Source: Thermoanaerobaculia bacterium (GTDB lineage Bacteria > Acidobacteriota > Thermoanaerobaculia > Multivoradales > JAIOJS01). From it: a stretch of 64,000 nucleotides of DNA. Position numbers and translations under genes: made by a program. The DNA is taken from NCBI GenBank assembly GCA_030429235.1, contig JAUIDB010000013.1:1-64000 (forward strand). Reading direction: 5' to 3'. Shown piece by piece: positions 36,612 through 43,669 of the stretch; position 1 is the first letter of the stretch; each line of letters begins with the position of its first letter. The notes beneath the pieces were generated by a model. That model worked only from the letters and a program-made list of their open reading frames with translations. It had not been told where the DNA came from and searched no databases.

Positions 36612-39230
36612 TCAACCGAGGCGCTTCTGAAGGCTGTGTAGGAGGTTGAGGGCAGCGAGAGGCGTCAACTCTTCGATATCGAGTTGGCGGATGACCTCGG
36701 CCACGACCTCGTCTTGCGGCGCGAAGAGTTGCAGCTGCGGCGCCGCGGCGGTGGGTGGGGCCTCACTGCCCTGAGCCAGCCGAGGACGTCCCTTCGGGTC
36801 GTACTCCTGCGCCTCGAGGTTGGCCAGAATCTCTCGGGCGCGTCGAACCAGACTGTCCGGCAGACCGGCCAGCCGCGCGACGTGGATGCCGTACGACTTG
36901 TCGGCCGATCCCGGCACGACCCGACGCAGAAAGACGATCTGGTCCTGCCATTCCTTGACCGCCAGCGTACGGTTGACCACCCCGGGAAGCATGGACGCGA
37001 GTTCGGTGAGCTCGTGGTAGTGGGTGGCGAAGAGGGTCTTGGGCCGCCGGTGCTGCTGGAGGTGCTCGACGATGGCCCAGGCCAACGAGAGGCCGTCGAA
37101 GGTCGCGGTACCCCGCCCCACTTCGTCGAGGATAACCAGGGAATCCTCGGTCGCGTAGTTTAGGATCCGGGCCGTCTCGATCATTTCGACCATGAAGGTC
37201 GACTCGCCGCGCGCCAGGTCGTCGCTGGCTCCTACCCGCGTAAAGATACGATCGACCAGGCCGATTTCGGCCTCTTCGGCGGGGACGAAAGAACCGGCCT
37301 GGGCCATCAACACCAGGAGGGCCGTCTGCCGCAGGTAGGTCGACTTACCTCCCATGTTGGGCCCGGTCAGGACGATGATCTGCTGACCCTCGGCGTCGAG
37401 CTCGAGATCATTCGGGACGAAGGCCTCATCGGTGAGCGCCTCGACCACCGGATGTCGGCCCTCGGAGACCGCAATCGCGCCTCCCGCGGGACCGAGCCGG
37501 GGTCGGGTGTACCGTCTTCGCGCCGCCACTTCGGCGAAGGAGGCCAGGACGTCGATCTGCGCAACGGTGGCCGCCAGTGCGAGGAGGCCGGTCGACTGCA
37601 CCGAGATCCTGGCGAGCAGTGCGGCGTAGTGTTCGTCTTCGAGGGCGAGTTGGCGCTCTTCGGCCCCCAGGACCTGTTCTTCGAGTTCCTTGACTTCCGG
37701 AGTGATGTAGCGTTCGGCGTTGACCAGCGTCTGCTTGCGGATGTAGTGCTCCGGCACCAAGTGCTGATTGGCCTTGGTGACCTCGAGGTAGTACCCGAAG
37801 ACCTTGTTGTAGCGAATCTTCAACGACCCGATGCCGGTCGCCTCGCGCTCCCGCGCTTCGAGGGCGAGGATGTGCTGCTTGCTATCGCGCGCCAACGACC
37901 GGTTGTGGTCGAGTTCGTCGTCCACGCCAGCGGCGATGACCCCGCCCTGCTTGCGGCTCGCCGGTGGTTCTTCGACCAGCGTCTTCTCGAGGTCCGCGAG
38001 CAGCGCCGGCAGGGGATCCCGAGAGGCGAGGGCGCCGAGCAGTGGCGCCGGGGTCGACTCCAACTCGGCCAGGAGGCGAGGAGCCCGGCGCAGACAGTCA
38101 CGCAACGAATCGGCCTCTCGGGGCCCCAGTGAACCCAACACGGCGCGGCTGGCCAGGCGTTCCAGGTCGGCGAAGCCATCGAGCAGTTCGCGAACCCGAT
38201 TCCTCAGCCCCGTGCCCGTGAGTAGGGCCTCGACCGCGTCGTAACGTTCGATGATCCGCTCGCGGTGGCGCAGTGGCCGACGCAACCAATCGCGGAGCAG
38301 ACGCCCCCCCGCCGCCGTTCGCGTCCGGTCGAGTACGGCCAGCAGGCTGCCACGGCGCTTGCCCTCACGCAGGGTCTTCAAGACTTCGAGGTTGGCTAGA
38401 GTCGTGGGATCGAGGACCAGGTTCTCGGCGCTATCGCGGACTTCGAGAGTCCTGACGTGGGAGAGATCGGAGCGCTGGGCCTCCTGGGCGTAGAGCAGCG
38501 CCATCGCCGCCGCCCGCAGCACCGGTTCGGTCGTCTCCAATCCGAAGCCCTTCAGGGTTCCCACCTCCAGCTGCCGCTCCAACAGCTGGGCCGCCGCACG
38601 GGGATCCGGCTGCACCTCGGGATCCAGGACCGTGTGACTGACGCCACGGCGGTGCAACCACTCCTTCACCGTCTCCGGCAGGGAGCCGGCCGGCGCGATG
38701 ACCTCACGGGGACGAAGCACCTCGAGTTCCTCCTCGGCCTCCGCCGCCGAGGTCCAGCGCCGCAAGAAAAAGCGGCCCGTCGAGAGATCGAGGAAAGCAC
38801 CGGCCACTCTCTCCTCTTCGGTCACCAGGGCCGCCAGGAAGTTGTCCTCCTCGCCATCGAGGAGCGCTGGTTCGCTCAAGGTACCCGGCGTCATCACCCG
38901 GGTCACCTCCCGTTTGACCAGACCCTTGGCCTCCTTGGGGTCCTCGACCTGGTCGCAGATCGCGACCTTGAAGCCGCGCTGGAGCAGCTTGCCCACGTAC
39001 CCCTCGAGCGCGTGGTGAGGCACGCCGCACATCGGAGCCTCCGACGGCGTTCCCTTCTGGCGCGCGGTGAGAGTCACCTCGAGAATCGGGGCGGCCGTCT
39101 GGGCATCTTCGTAGAAAAGCTCGAAGAAGTCGCCCATACGGTAGAAGACGATGGCATCCGGATGGTCCGCCTTGACCTCGAGGTAGTGCCGCAACATCGG
39201 CGTCAGTTTGGCGGGCGCGGCGGGAGACAT
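36612..39230 (-). CDS. mutS: DNA mismatch repair protein MutS
   Basis: 872 residues from ATG 39230. A 105-residue upstream extension reads Arg/Pro-rich antisense sequence and is not part of MutS. The mismatch-binding N-terminal domain has FYRMGDFFELFYEDA with the Phe-x-Glu reading pair, and the ATPase has GPNMGGKSTYLRQ, a DEVGRGTATFDGL Walker B and ATHYHEL. It recognises mismatches with MutL; mutL is not in the window. A perfect TATAAT lies 9 nt before the ATG. Confidence 0.97.
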   Translation of the reverse strand: MSPAAPAKLTPMLRHYLEVKADHPDAIVFYRMGDFFELFYEDAQTAAPILEVTLTARQKGTPSEAPMCGVPHHALEGYVGKLLQRGFKVAICDQVEDPKEAKGLVKREVTRVMTPGTLSEPALLDGEEDNFLAALVTEEERVAGAFLDLSTGRFFLRRWTSAAEAEEELEVLRPREVIAPAGSLPETVKEWLHRRGVSHTVLDPEVQPDPRAAAQLLERQLEVGTLKGFGLETTEPVLRAAAMALLYAQEAQRSDLSHVRTLEVRDSAENLVLDPTTLANLEVLKTLREGKRRGSLLAVLDRTRTAAGGRLLRDWLRRPLRHRERIIERYDAVEALLTGTGLRNRVRELLDGFADLERLASRAVLGSLGPREADSLRDCLRRAPRLLAELESTPAPLLGALASRDPLPALLADLEKTLVEEPPASRKQGGVIAAGVDDELDHNRSLARDSKQHILALEAREREATGIGSLKIRYNKVFGYYLEVTKANQHLVPEHYIRKQTLVNAERYITPEVKELEEQVLGAEERQLALEDEHYAALLARISVQSTGLLALAATVAQIDVLASFAEVAARRRYTRPRLGPAGGAIAVSEGRHPVVEALTDEAFVPNDLELDAEGQQIIVLTGPNMGGKSTYLRQTALLVLMAQAGSFVPAEEAEIGLVDRIFTRVGASDDLARGESTFMVEMIETARILNYATEDSLVILDEVGRGTATFDGLSLAWAIVEHLQQHRRPKTLFATHYHELTELASMLPGVVNRTLAVKEWQDQIVFLRRVVPGSADKSYGIHVARLAGLPDSLVRRAREILANLEAQEYDPKGRPRLAQGSEAPPTAAAPQLQLFAPQDEVVAEVIRQLDIEELTPLAALNLLHSLQKRLG

Positions 39231-39239
39231 CGGGGCAGG

Positions 39240-39245
39240 ATTATA
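39240..39245 (-). promoter_or_regulatory. -10 box of mutS, near-leaderless
   Basis: On the minus strand TATAAT is followed by 9 nt and ATG 39230; no Shine-Dalgarno sequence lies between. The -35 hexamer is weak. Confidence 0.45.
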
Positions 39246-39346
39246 GCCATCCCACCGGTGAGCCGACTCGGTCGTGGAGGCCCGACGGCCCCTCGCGGCG
39301 CCGCGATGAAGCGAGTCGTCGACCGCCCGGCCGGGCGGACGCTCTC

Positions 39347-39352
39347 TATAAT
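39347..39352 (+). promoter_or_regulatory. -10 box of tsaB-rimI, leaderless
   Basis: A consensus TATAAT ends 6 nt before ATG 39359, predicting transcription from the start codon itself. No good -35 hexamer was found. Confidence 0.5.
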
Positions 39353-39358
39353 CCCGGC

Positions 39359-40033
39359 ATGGCTCTGGTTCTCGCCTTCGATACGACTGCCCCGGACCTG
39401 AGCGTGGCCCTGGCTCGAGACGGAGAGTTGTTGGCCGAGGCCGGCGCCCCCCAGAAGGCTGCCAGCAGCCGGTTGCTGGGGCTGATCGACGAGGTTCTGG
39501 AACGCGGTGGCGTCGACCGTACCGACCTCTCGGGTTTGTTGGCACTTCGGGGACCGGGCAGCTTCACCGGCATCCGCATCGGCTTGGCCACGGCTCTGGG
39601 TATCCACCAGGCGGCACAGATTCCCGCCACCGCGGCTACGACCCTAGAAGTTCTAGCCACGGATCGGGGGCTTCCCGCCAGCGATGCCGAAACCAGGGTT
39701 CTCACCCTGATCCACGCCCTCCGCGAGGACTGGTACAGCCAACTCTTCGCCGTCACCGCAGGAGCGGCGGTGCCGCTCGAACCGCCGGTCCGGCGGTCGG
39801 CTCCAGAGCTGTCCGCTCTGGCTTTCGATCGGGCCATCGCGCTAACCGGTCCTCGACCCGGATCACCGCCGATCCCTGCGATCGAACCGGCGCCGCCGGC
39901 CCGAAGCGCCGCGCTGGAGTCCAGCCTGAGACCCCCGTCCTGGGACCCGGGGCTGCTTTCACGCCCGCTCTACCTCGCCCCTCCGCCGGCCACTCTTCCC
40001 GGTCCGCCCAAGGCGGTTCGCCCCCTGTCTTGA
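39359..40033 (+). CDS. tsaB: tRNA threonylcarbamoyladenosine biosynthesis protein TsaB
   Basis: 224 residues. N-terminal ASKHA-fold motif LAFDTTAPDLSVAL and the TsaB signature GPGSFTGIRIGLATA. TsaB partners TsaD and TsaE to make t6A37 in ANN-decoding tRNAs; those partners are not in the window. The last about 50 residues are Pro-rich and diverged. It is coupled to rimI by a TTGA overlap (40030-40033), a common tsaB-rimI pairing. Confidence 0.92.
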   Translation: MALVLAFDTTAPDLSVALARDGELLAEAGAPQKAASSRLLGLIDEVLERGGVDRTDLSGLLALRGPGSFTGIRIGLATALGIHQAAQIPATAATTLEVLATDRGLPASDAETRVLTLIHALREDWYSQLFAVTAGAAVPLEPPVRRSAPELSALAFDRAIALTGPRPGSPPIPAIEPAPPARSAALESSLRPPSWDPGLLSRPLYLAPPPATLPGPPKAVRPLS

Positions 40034-40470
40034 ACCAGGTGCGACCAGCTCGGGCCGCGGACCTCGGCGCGTTGGCCGAGATCGAACGTCGCGTCCTCCC
40101 GCCGGGCTGGTCGGAGGAGGAGCTTCGAGAGTTCCTGCGAGCGGAGTCTTCGTTGTGCCTGGTCGCAGTGCGTCAGGGCCGAATCGTCGGGTCCGTCCTC
40201 TATCGATCCGTCCTCGACGAGGCCGAACTGCTGCGACTGGCCGTGCTGAGGCACCATCGCCGCCGGGGCGTGGCCGGCGAGCTGCTGCAGGCCGCGGAGG
40301 GTGGCCTCCGCGAGCGCGGCGTCGCCCACTGCCATCTCGAAGTACGAGCCGACAATCTCGCCGCCCGCTCCTTCTACGAGCGCTCTGGTTGGAGCGAGTC
40401 AGGACGCCGCCCAGGCTACTACCCGGACGGCGTCGACGCGGTACTAATGGACCGCCGGCTCGAGTCCTAG
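40030..40470 (+). CDS. rimI: ribosomal-protein-alanine N-acetyltransferase (GNAT)
   Basis: 146 residues from TTG 40030 (alternative GTG 40039). The GNAT acetyl-CoA loop RRRGVAGELLQ (about 78-88) and the C-terminal NLAARSFYERSGW segment are typical of RimI, which acetylates the N-terminal Ala of S18. The gene is coupled to tsaB. Other GNAT substrates cannot be excluded. Confidence 0.88.
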   Translation: MNQVRPARAADLGALAEIERRVLPPGWSEEELREFLRAESSLCLVAVRQGRIVGSVLYRSVLDEAELLRLAVLRHHRRRGVAGELLQAAEGGLRERGVAHCHLEVRADNLAARSFYERSGWSESGRRPGYYPDGVDAVLMDRRLES

Positions 40471-40489
40471 GCTCGATCCCCGGCTAGAT

Positions 40490-40729
40490 TCAGGCCGTTG
40501 CCGCGGTCGGTGCGTGCGACCGAGCGATGTACGACATCTGGTCCTTCAGGCGGAGCTTCTCGTGCTTGATCCGCTTGACTTCGAGTTCATCCTCTTCCGA
40601 GAGAATCGACTTCTGATAGAGCCCTTGCAACTGCCGCTTGAGTTCCTGGTGCTTTTCGTACAGATCACGGTACTCGGCGTCGTTCTGTACCAACTCCTGC
40701 TGCAGTGCTTCCTGGCTTCCCATGGTCAT
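40490..40729 (-). CDS. DUF465 (YdcH-like) small coiled-coil protein
   Basis: 79 residues (77 from the second Met). Two helices form a hairpin coiled coil; the DUF465 pattern is visible in FRDLYEKHQEL-like (YRDLYEKHQELKRQ) and DELEVKRIKHEKLRLKDQM. The family is common in Proteobacteria and has no known function. It is convergent with rimI. Confidence 0.85.
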   Translation of the reverse strand: MTMGSQEALQQELVQNDAEYRDLYEKHQELKRQLQGLYQKSILSEEDELEVKRIKHEKLRLKDQMSYIARSHAPTAATA

Positions 40730-41090
40730 AGGCCTCCTAGCTTGACTCGGACGTCATCATTGCAACCCCCCACGCTGGGCGGTTCGGGCTGAGAATCACA
40801 GAGGACGGGTGGAATGGAGGACGGGTGCAGGGAGAACGGAGCGCGTCGGACGGAAACACCACGCAGAGCGGTAATCTCGCTACTCCTCGCCTCGCTGGAC
40901 AGCTCCCCGGTGCGCCGAACGCACCCTTCCGCCGGCAACGTCGGATCGGTTTCTGGGAGGTGTCGTCCACATGTCTGTTCTGTGACCCTACTCTAGCACA
41001 GCCGACCGAGGTCCTGCCGAACGGCGCGAGCTGACAACCCGGAGCCGAGGGAGCGTTCCGATCGGGCAGTCCCGCTGCTAGAATCAGCGG
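40730..41090. other. 361-bp intergenic region between DUF465 gene and psd
   Basis: No convincing gene. It contains an 11-bp direct repeat GAGGACGGGTG at 40801-40811 and 40817-40827, and the psd promoter at its right end. A long open frame on the minus strand through psd (40737-41822) is antisense shadow. Confidence 0.5.
41056..41084 (+). promoter_or_regulatory. promoter of psd-pssA, extended -10, leaderless
   Basis: TTCCGA (41056-41061), a 17-bp spacer ending TGC, and TAGAAT (41079-41084) are followed by 6 nt and ATG 41091. The TGn before the -10 would compensate for the weak -35. Confidence 0.5.
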
Positions 41091-41732
41091 ATGCGTTTCG
41101 CCAAAGAGGCCTGGCCTTTCGTCGCTCCGTTCTCCCTCCTCGCCCTGGCTCAGCTGCTGCGTGGCAAACCGAAGTCCGCACTGGCGGCCGCCACCGCCGG
41201 AACCGGCGTATTGCTCTTCTTCCGCGATCCCGATCGCTCGTTCCATGGCGACTCGGAAACCGTGATCGCACCGGCAGACGGTCTGGTCACGGCGATCGAC
41301 CGGATCGAGGATGCCGCCCTGGGACCGGGCGAGCACCAGAGAATCGTGACCTTCCTCTCGGTGTTCGACGTCCACGTGCAGCGCTGTCCGGTGGCGGGGC
41401 GGGTCGTGACCTCCGACTATCGTCCCGGCCGCAAGGTTGCCGCGTTCGTCGAAGATATCGACCAGTACAACGAGGCGCACCTCACAGTCATCGAGCAGGC
41501 CGATGGCAGCCGGGTCGGAATCCGTCAGATCGCCGGACTGCTGGCCCGCCGCGTGGTGAACTACCTGGCCTTCGGCGACGAGGTGCACCGCGGCCAGCCC
41601 CTCGGATTGATCAAGTTCAGCTCTCGCGTCGATCTCCTGTTCCCGGCCGACTGGGAAGTCCTGGTGCGCAAGGGAGACCGCCTGCAAAACGGCGCAACTC
41701 CGGTGGCCCGCCCCCCAGAGGACGGGAGCTGA
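41091..41732 (+). CDS. psd: phosphatidylserine decarboxylase, short type
   Basis: 213 residues, matching the short Psd form found beside pssA. FFRDPDRSF, APADGLVTAID and the FLSVFDVHVQRCP block with the active-site His are present. The pyruvoyl-forming site, usually GS in IKFGSRVD, reads IKFSSRVD (Ser177-Ser178), keeping the reactive Ser but replacing the preceding Gly. It converts phosphatidylserine to phosphatidylethanolamine at the inner membrane. It is followed 22 bp later by pssA. Confidence 0.93.
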   Translation: MRFAKEAWPFVAPFSLLALAQLLRGKPKSALAAATAGTGVLLFFRDPDRSFHGDSETVIAPADGLVTAIDRIEDAALGPGEHQRIVTFLSVFDVHVQRCPVAGRVVTSDYRPGRKVAAFVEDIDQYNEAHLTVIEQADGSRVGIRQIAGLLARRVVNYLAFGDEVHRGQPLGLIKFSSRVDLLFPADWEVLVRKGDRLQNGATPVARPPEDGS

Positions 41733-41754
41733 GGTCCGACTTCGGGCGTCCCCC

Positions 41755-42552
41755 ATGCACGACGGAACCCCTACCCCATCCCGCCGGAGCGCGCGACCTC
41801 GGCGTGGCCTGCGTCGGGGCATCTATCTGCTGCCATCGCTGTTTACGATGTTCAACATCTTCCTCGGCTTCTTCGCCGTGGTGCAGGGGCTGCGCGGCAA
41901 CTTCGCATCGGCCGCCCTGGCGATCCTCGCGGCCGGCATCATGGACGCTCTCGACGGGCGCATCGCCCGGCTCACCCACACCGAGAGCGAGTTCGGCAAG
42001 GAGTTCGATTCTCTGGCCGACATCCTGACCTTCGGATTCGTCCCCGCCCTGCTGGCCTATCTCTGGGGACTCGAACCGTTCGGCCGAATCGGCTGGCTGA
42101 TCCCCCTCTTCTTCGTGGTCTGCGGCGCCACGCGCCTGGCCCGCTTCAACGTACAGGCCGCCACCGCGCCCTCGCGGGATTTCGTCGGTCTACCGATTCC
42201 GGCGGCTGCGGGCACCGTGGCTACCCTGCTCTACTTTGCTCCCGACCCAGAGTGGAAGACCTGGCTCGCAGTCGGCCTGCTGATGACCCTGGTCATCCTC
42301 GGCCTCTTGATGGTCTCGACCTTCCGCTATCCGAGCTTCAAGAAGCTCGATCTGGGGCGGCGCCAAAGCTACCGCCTGGCCATACCGCTGGCCGCCGTCC
42401 TCATCCTGATCGCCTACCAGCCACCGACCGTACTGATGTCGATGGCCATCCTCTACACCCTGTACGGACCGATCGCCTTCCTGGTCCGCGGCCTCGGTCG
42501 CGAAGCTCGCGACCCTGAGGCGGCCCCCGAACCCCCGAAAGAGGCTCGATGA
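41755..42552 (+). CDS. pssA: CDP-diacylglycerol-serine O-phosphatidyltransferase
   Basis: 265 residues with seven to eight membrane helices. The CDP-alcohol phosphotransferase signature is complete: DALDGRIAR, then a Gly (EFGKEFDSLAD) with the final Asp residues. It makes phosphatidylserine, the substrate of the adjacent Psd. It overlaps the next gene by ATGA (42549-42552). Confidence 0.94.
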   Translation: MHDGTPTPSRRSARPRRGLRRGIYLLPSLFTMFNIFLGFFAVVQGLRGNFASAALAILAAGIMDALDGRIARLTHTESEFGKEFDSLADILTFGFVPALLAYLWGLEPFGRIGWLIPLFFVVCGATRLARFNVQAATAPSRDFVGLPIPAAAGTVATLLYFAPDPEWKTWLAVGLLMTLVILGLLMVSTFRYPSFKKLDLGRRQSYRLAIPLAAVLILIAYQPPTVLMSMAILYTLYGPIAFLVRGLGREARDPEAAPEPPKEAR

Positions 42553-43514
42553 AGAACACCGTGTTGATTAACCCTTCCGACCTCGTCGGCCAGGAGATCA
42601 AGGACCAGATCGGACAGTTGGGAGGAGCGGCGCAGCGGCTCACGCTCTTGACGACGGTCGCCGATCAGGTGGGGACCCTCACCGACATCGGCGGCGCAGC
42701 CGCCATGGTCGGAGCCTATCGGCCCGAAGAGCTCGAAGGCGCTGAGATTCTCTTCCTGTGCGGTCCGTTCGAGCAATGCCAAGGGGTCCTCGACCAGGCT
42801 CCCCCCGATGCCCAGATCGTGCTGGTGTCTCCGGATACTCCCACCGGAGCCGCGGCGCCCGGGCCCTGGGCGGTCGCCGGCCTCCCGGACGAGCCAAGCC
42901 GAGTCCTGGTCAGCCCGCACCCGGCTACGGTCCATCTCGTCCAGCTGCTGCACCCGCTGGCCGATCTCGGACTGGCGCGGGCTAGCGCGACGGTCGTGCA
43001 ACCCGCCTCGCTCTTCGGCGCCGACGCGCTCGACGAACTGATGGAACAGACGCGGCAGATCCTGGCCTTCCATACCCCGGCCGGTGGCGAGCACTTCGAG
43101 CGGCAGATCGTCTTCAATCTACTGCCGACCGTCGACGACGGTACCGTCGGGCACCAGGTTCGAACGCTGTTGAGTGGGAGCATCAGCTCCCCCCTCGACC
43201 TCTCGGCGCAGGTCATCCAGGGTGGGATCTTCCACGGAACTTCGGTCAGCCTGCACGTCTCCCTGGCCCCTGCGATCACCCTCGACGAGCTGGAGTCAGC
43301 TCTGTTCGCGGGATCGCTCCTCCAACGGGTCGACGATCTGCCTCCCGGTCCCGTCGACGCTGCCTCGACCGACCGCATTCTGGTGGCACCGCCTCGTCTC
43401 GAAGGGCACCAGCCCGGCACCTTCTGGCTGTGGAGCGTGATGGACAACCTGACCCGCGGCGCTGCCCTCAACGCAATCGCCCTGGGCGGAATCGAGCTGC
43501 CCCTGGCCAACTAG
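42549..43514 (+). CDS. Usg-like aspartate-semialdehyde-dehydrogenase homologue without the catalytic Cys
   Basis: 321 residues. The fold and several blocks align with ASADH (VQPASLFGADALDELMEQT, FNLLPTVDDGTVGHQVRTLL), but the catalytic NPNCST-type segment reads SPHPAT (residues 122-127), so the Cys position is Pro125. The N-terminal NADP loop (GATGxVG) is also degraded to INPSDLVG. It should be unable to catalyse the ASADH reaction and resembles the Usg family of inactive paralogues. It is translationally coupled to pssA, so a role tied to phospholipid synthesis is possible but unproven. Confidence 0.85.
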   Translation: MKNTVLINPSDLVGQEIKDQIGQLGGAAQRLTLLTTVADQVGTLTDIGGAAAMVGAYRPEELEGAEILFLCGPFEQCQGVLDQAPPDAQIVLVSPDTPTGAAAPGPWAVAGLPDEPSRVLVSPHPATVHLVQLLHPLADLGLARASATVVQPASLFGADALDELMEQTRQILAFHTPAGGEHFERQIVFNLLPTVDDGTVGHQVRTLLSGSISSPLDLSAQVIQGGIFHGTSVSLHVSLAPAITLDELESALFAGSLLQRVDDLPPGPVDAASTDRILVAPPRLEGHQPGTFWLWSVMDNLTRGAALNAIALGGIELPLAN

Positions 43515-43669
43515 CCGTGAGCCCACGAGGTACGGCACCGTCGGGGCACGGCACCGACCACGGTGTCTTGACAGCGCCCGCTCCCCGGGGGACGATCTCG
43601 GGCTCGTAGCCCATGGACTCGCTCAAAGTGCCGCCGATCCCCGGTTCGGGGTCCGTGCCCCCCATTGCC

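Noticed and set aside
36612-39545. 977-residue MutS
   Set aside because: Extra 105 residues at the front are low-complexity and antisense to tsaB; MutS starts at 39230 behind a TATAAT.
40737-41822. 361-residue minus-strand frame through psd
   Set aside because: Antisense to psd and pssA start, which are clear genes.
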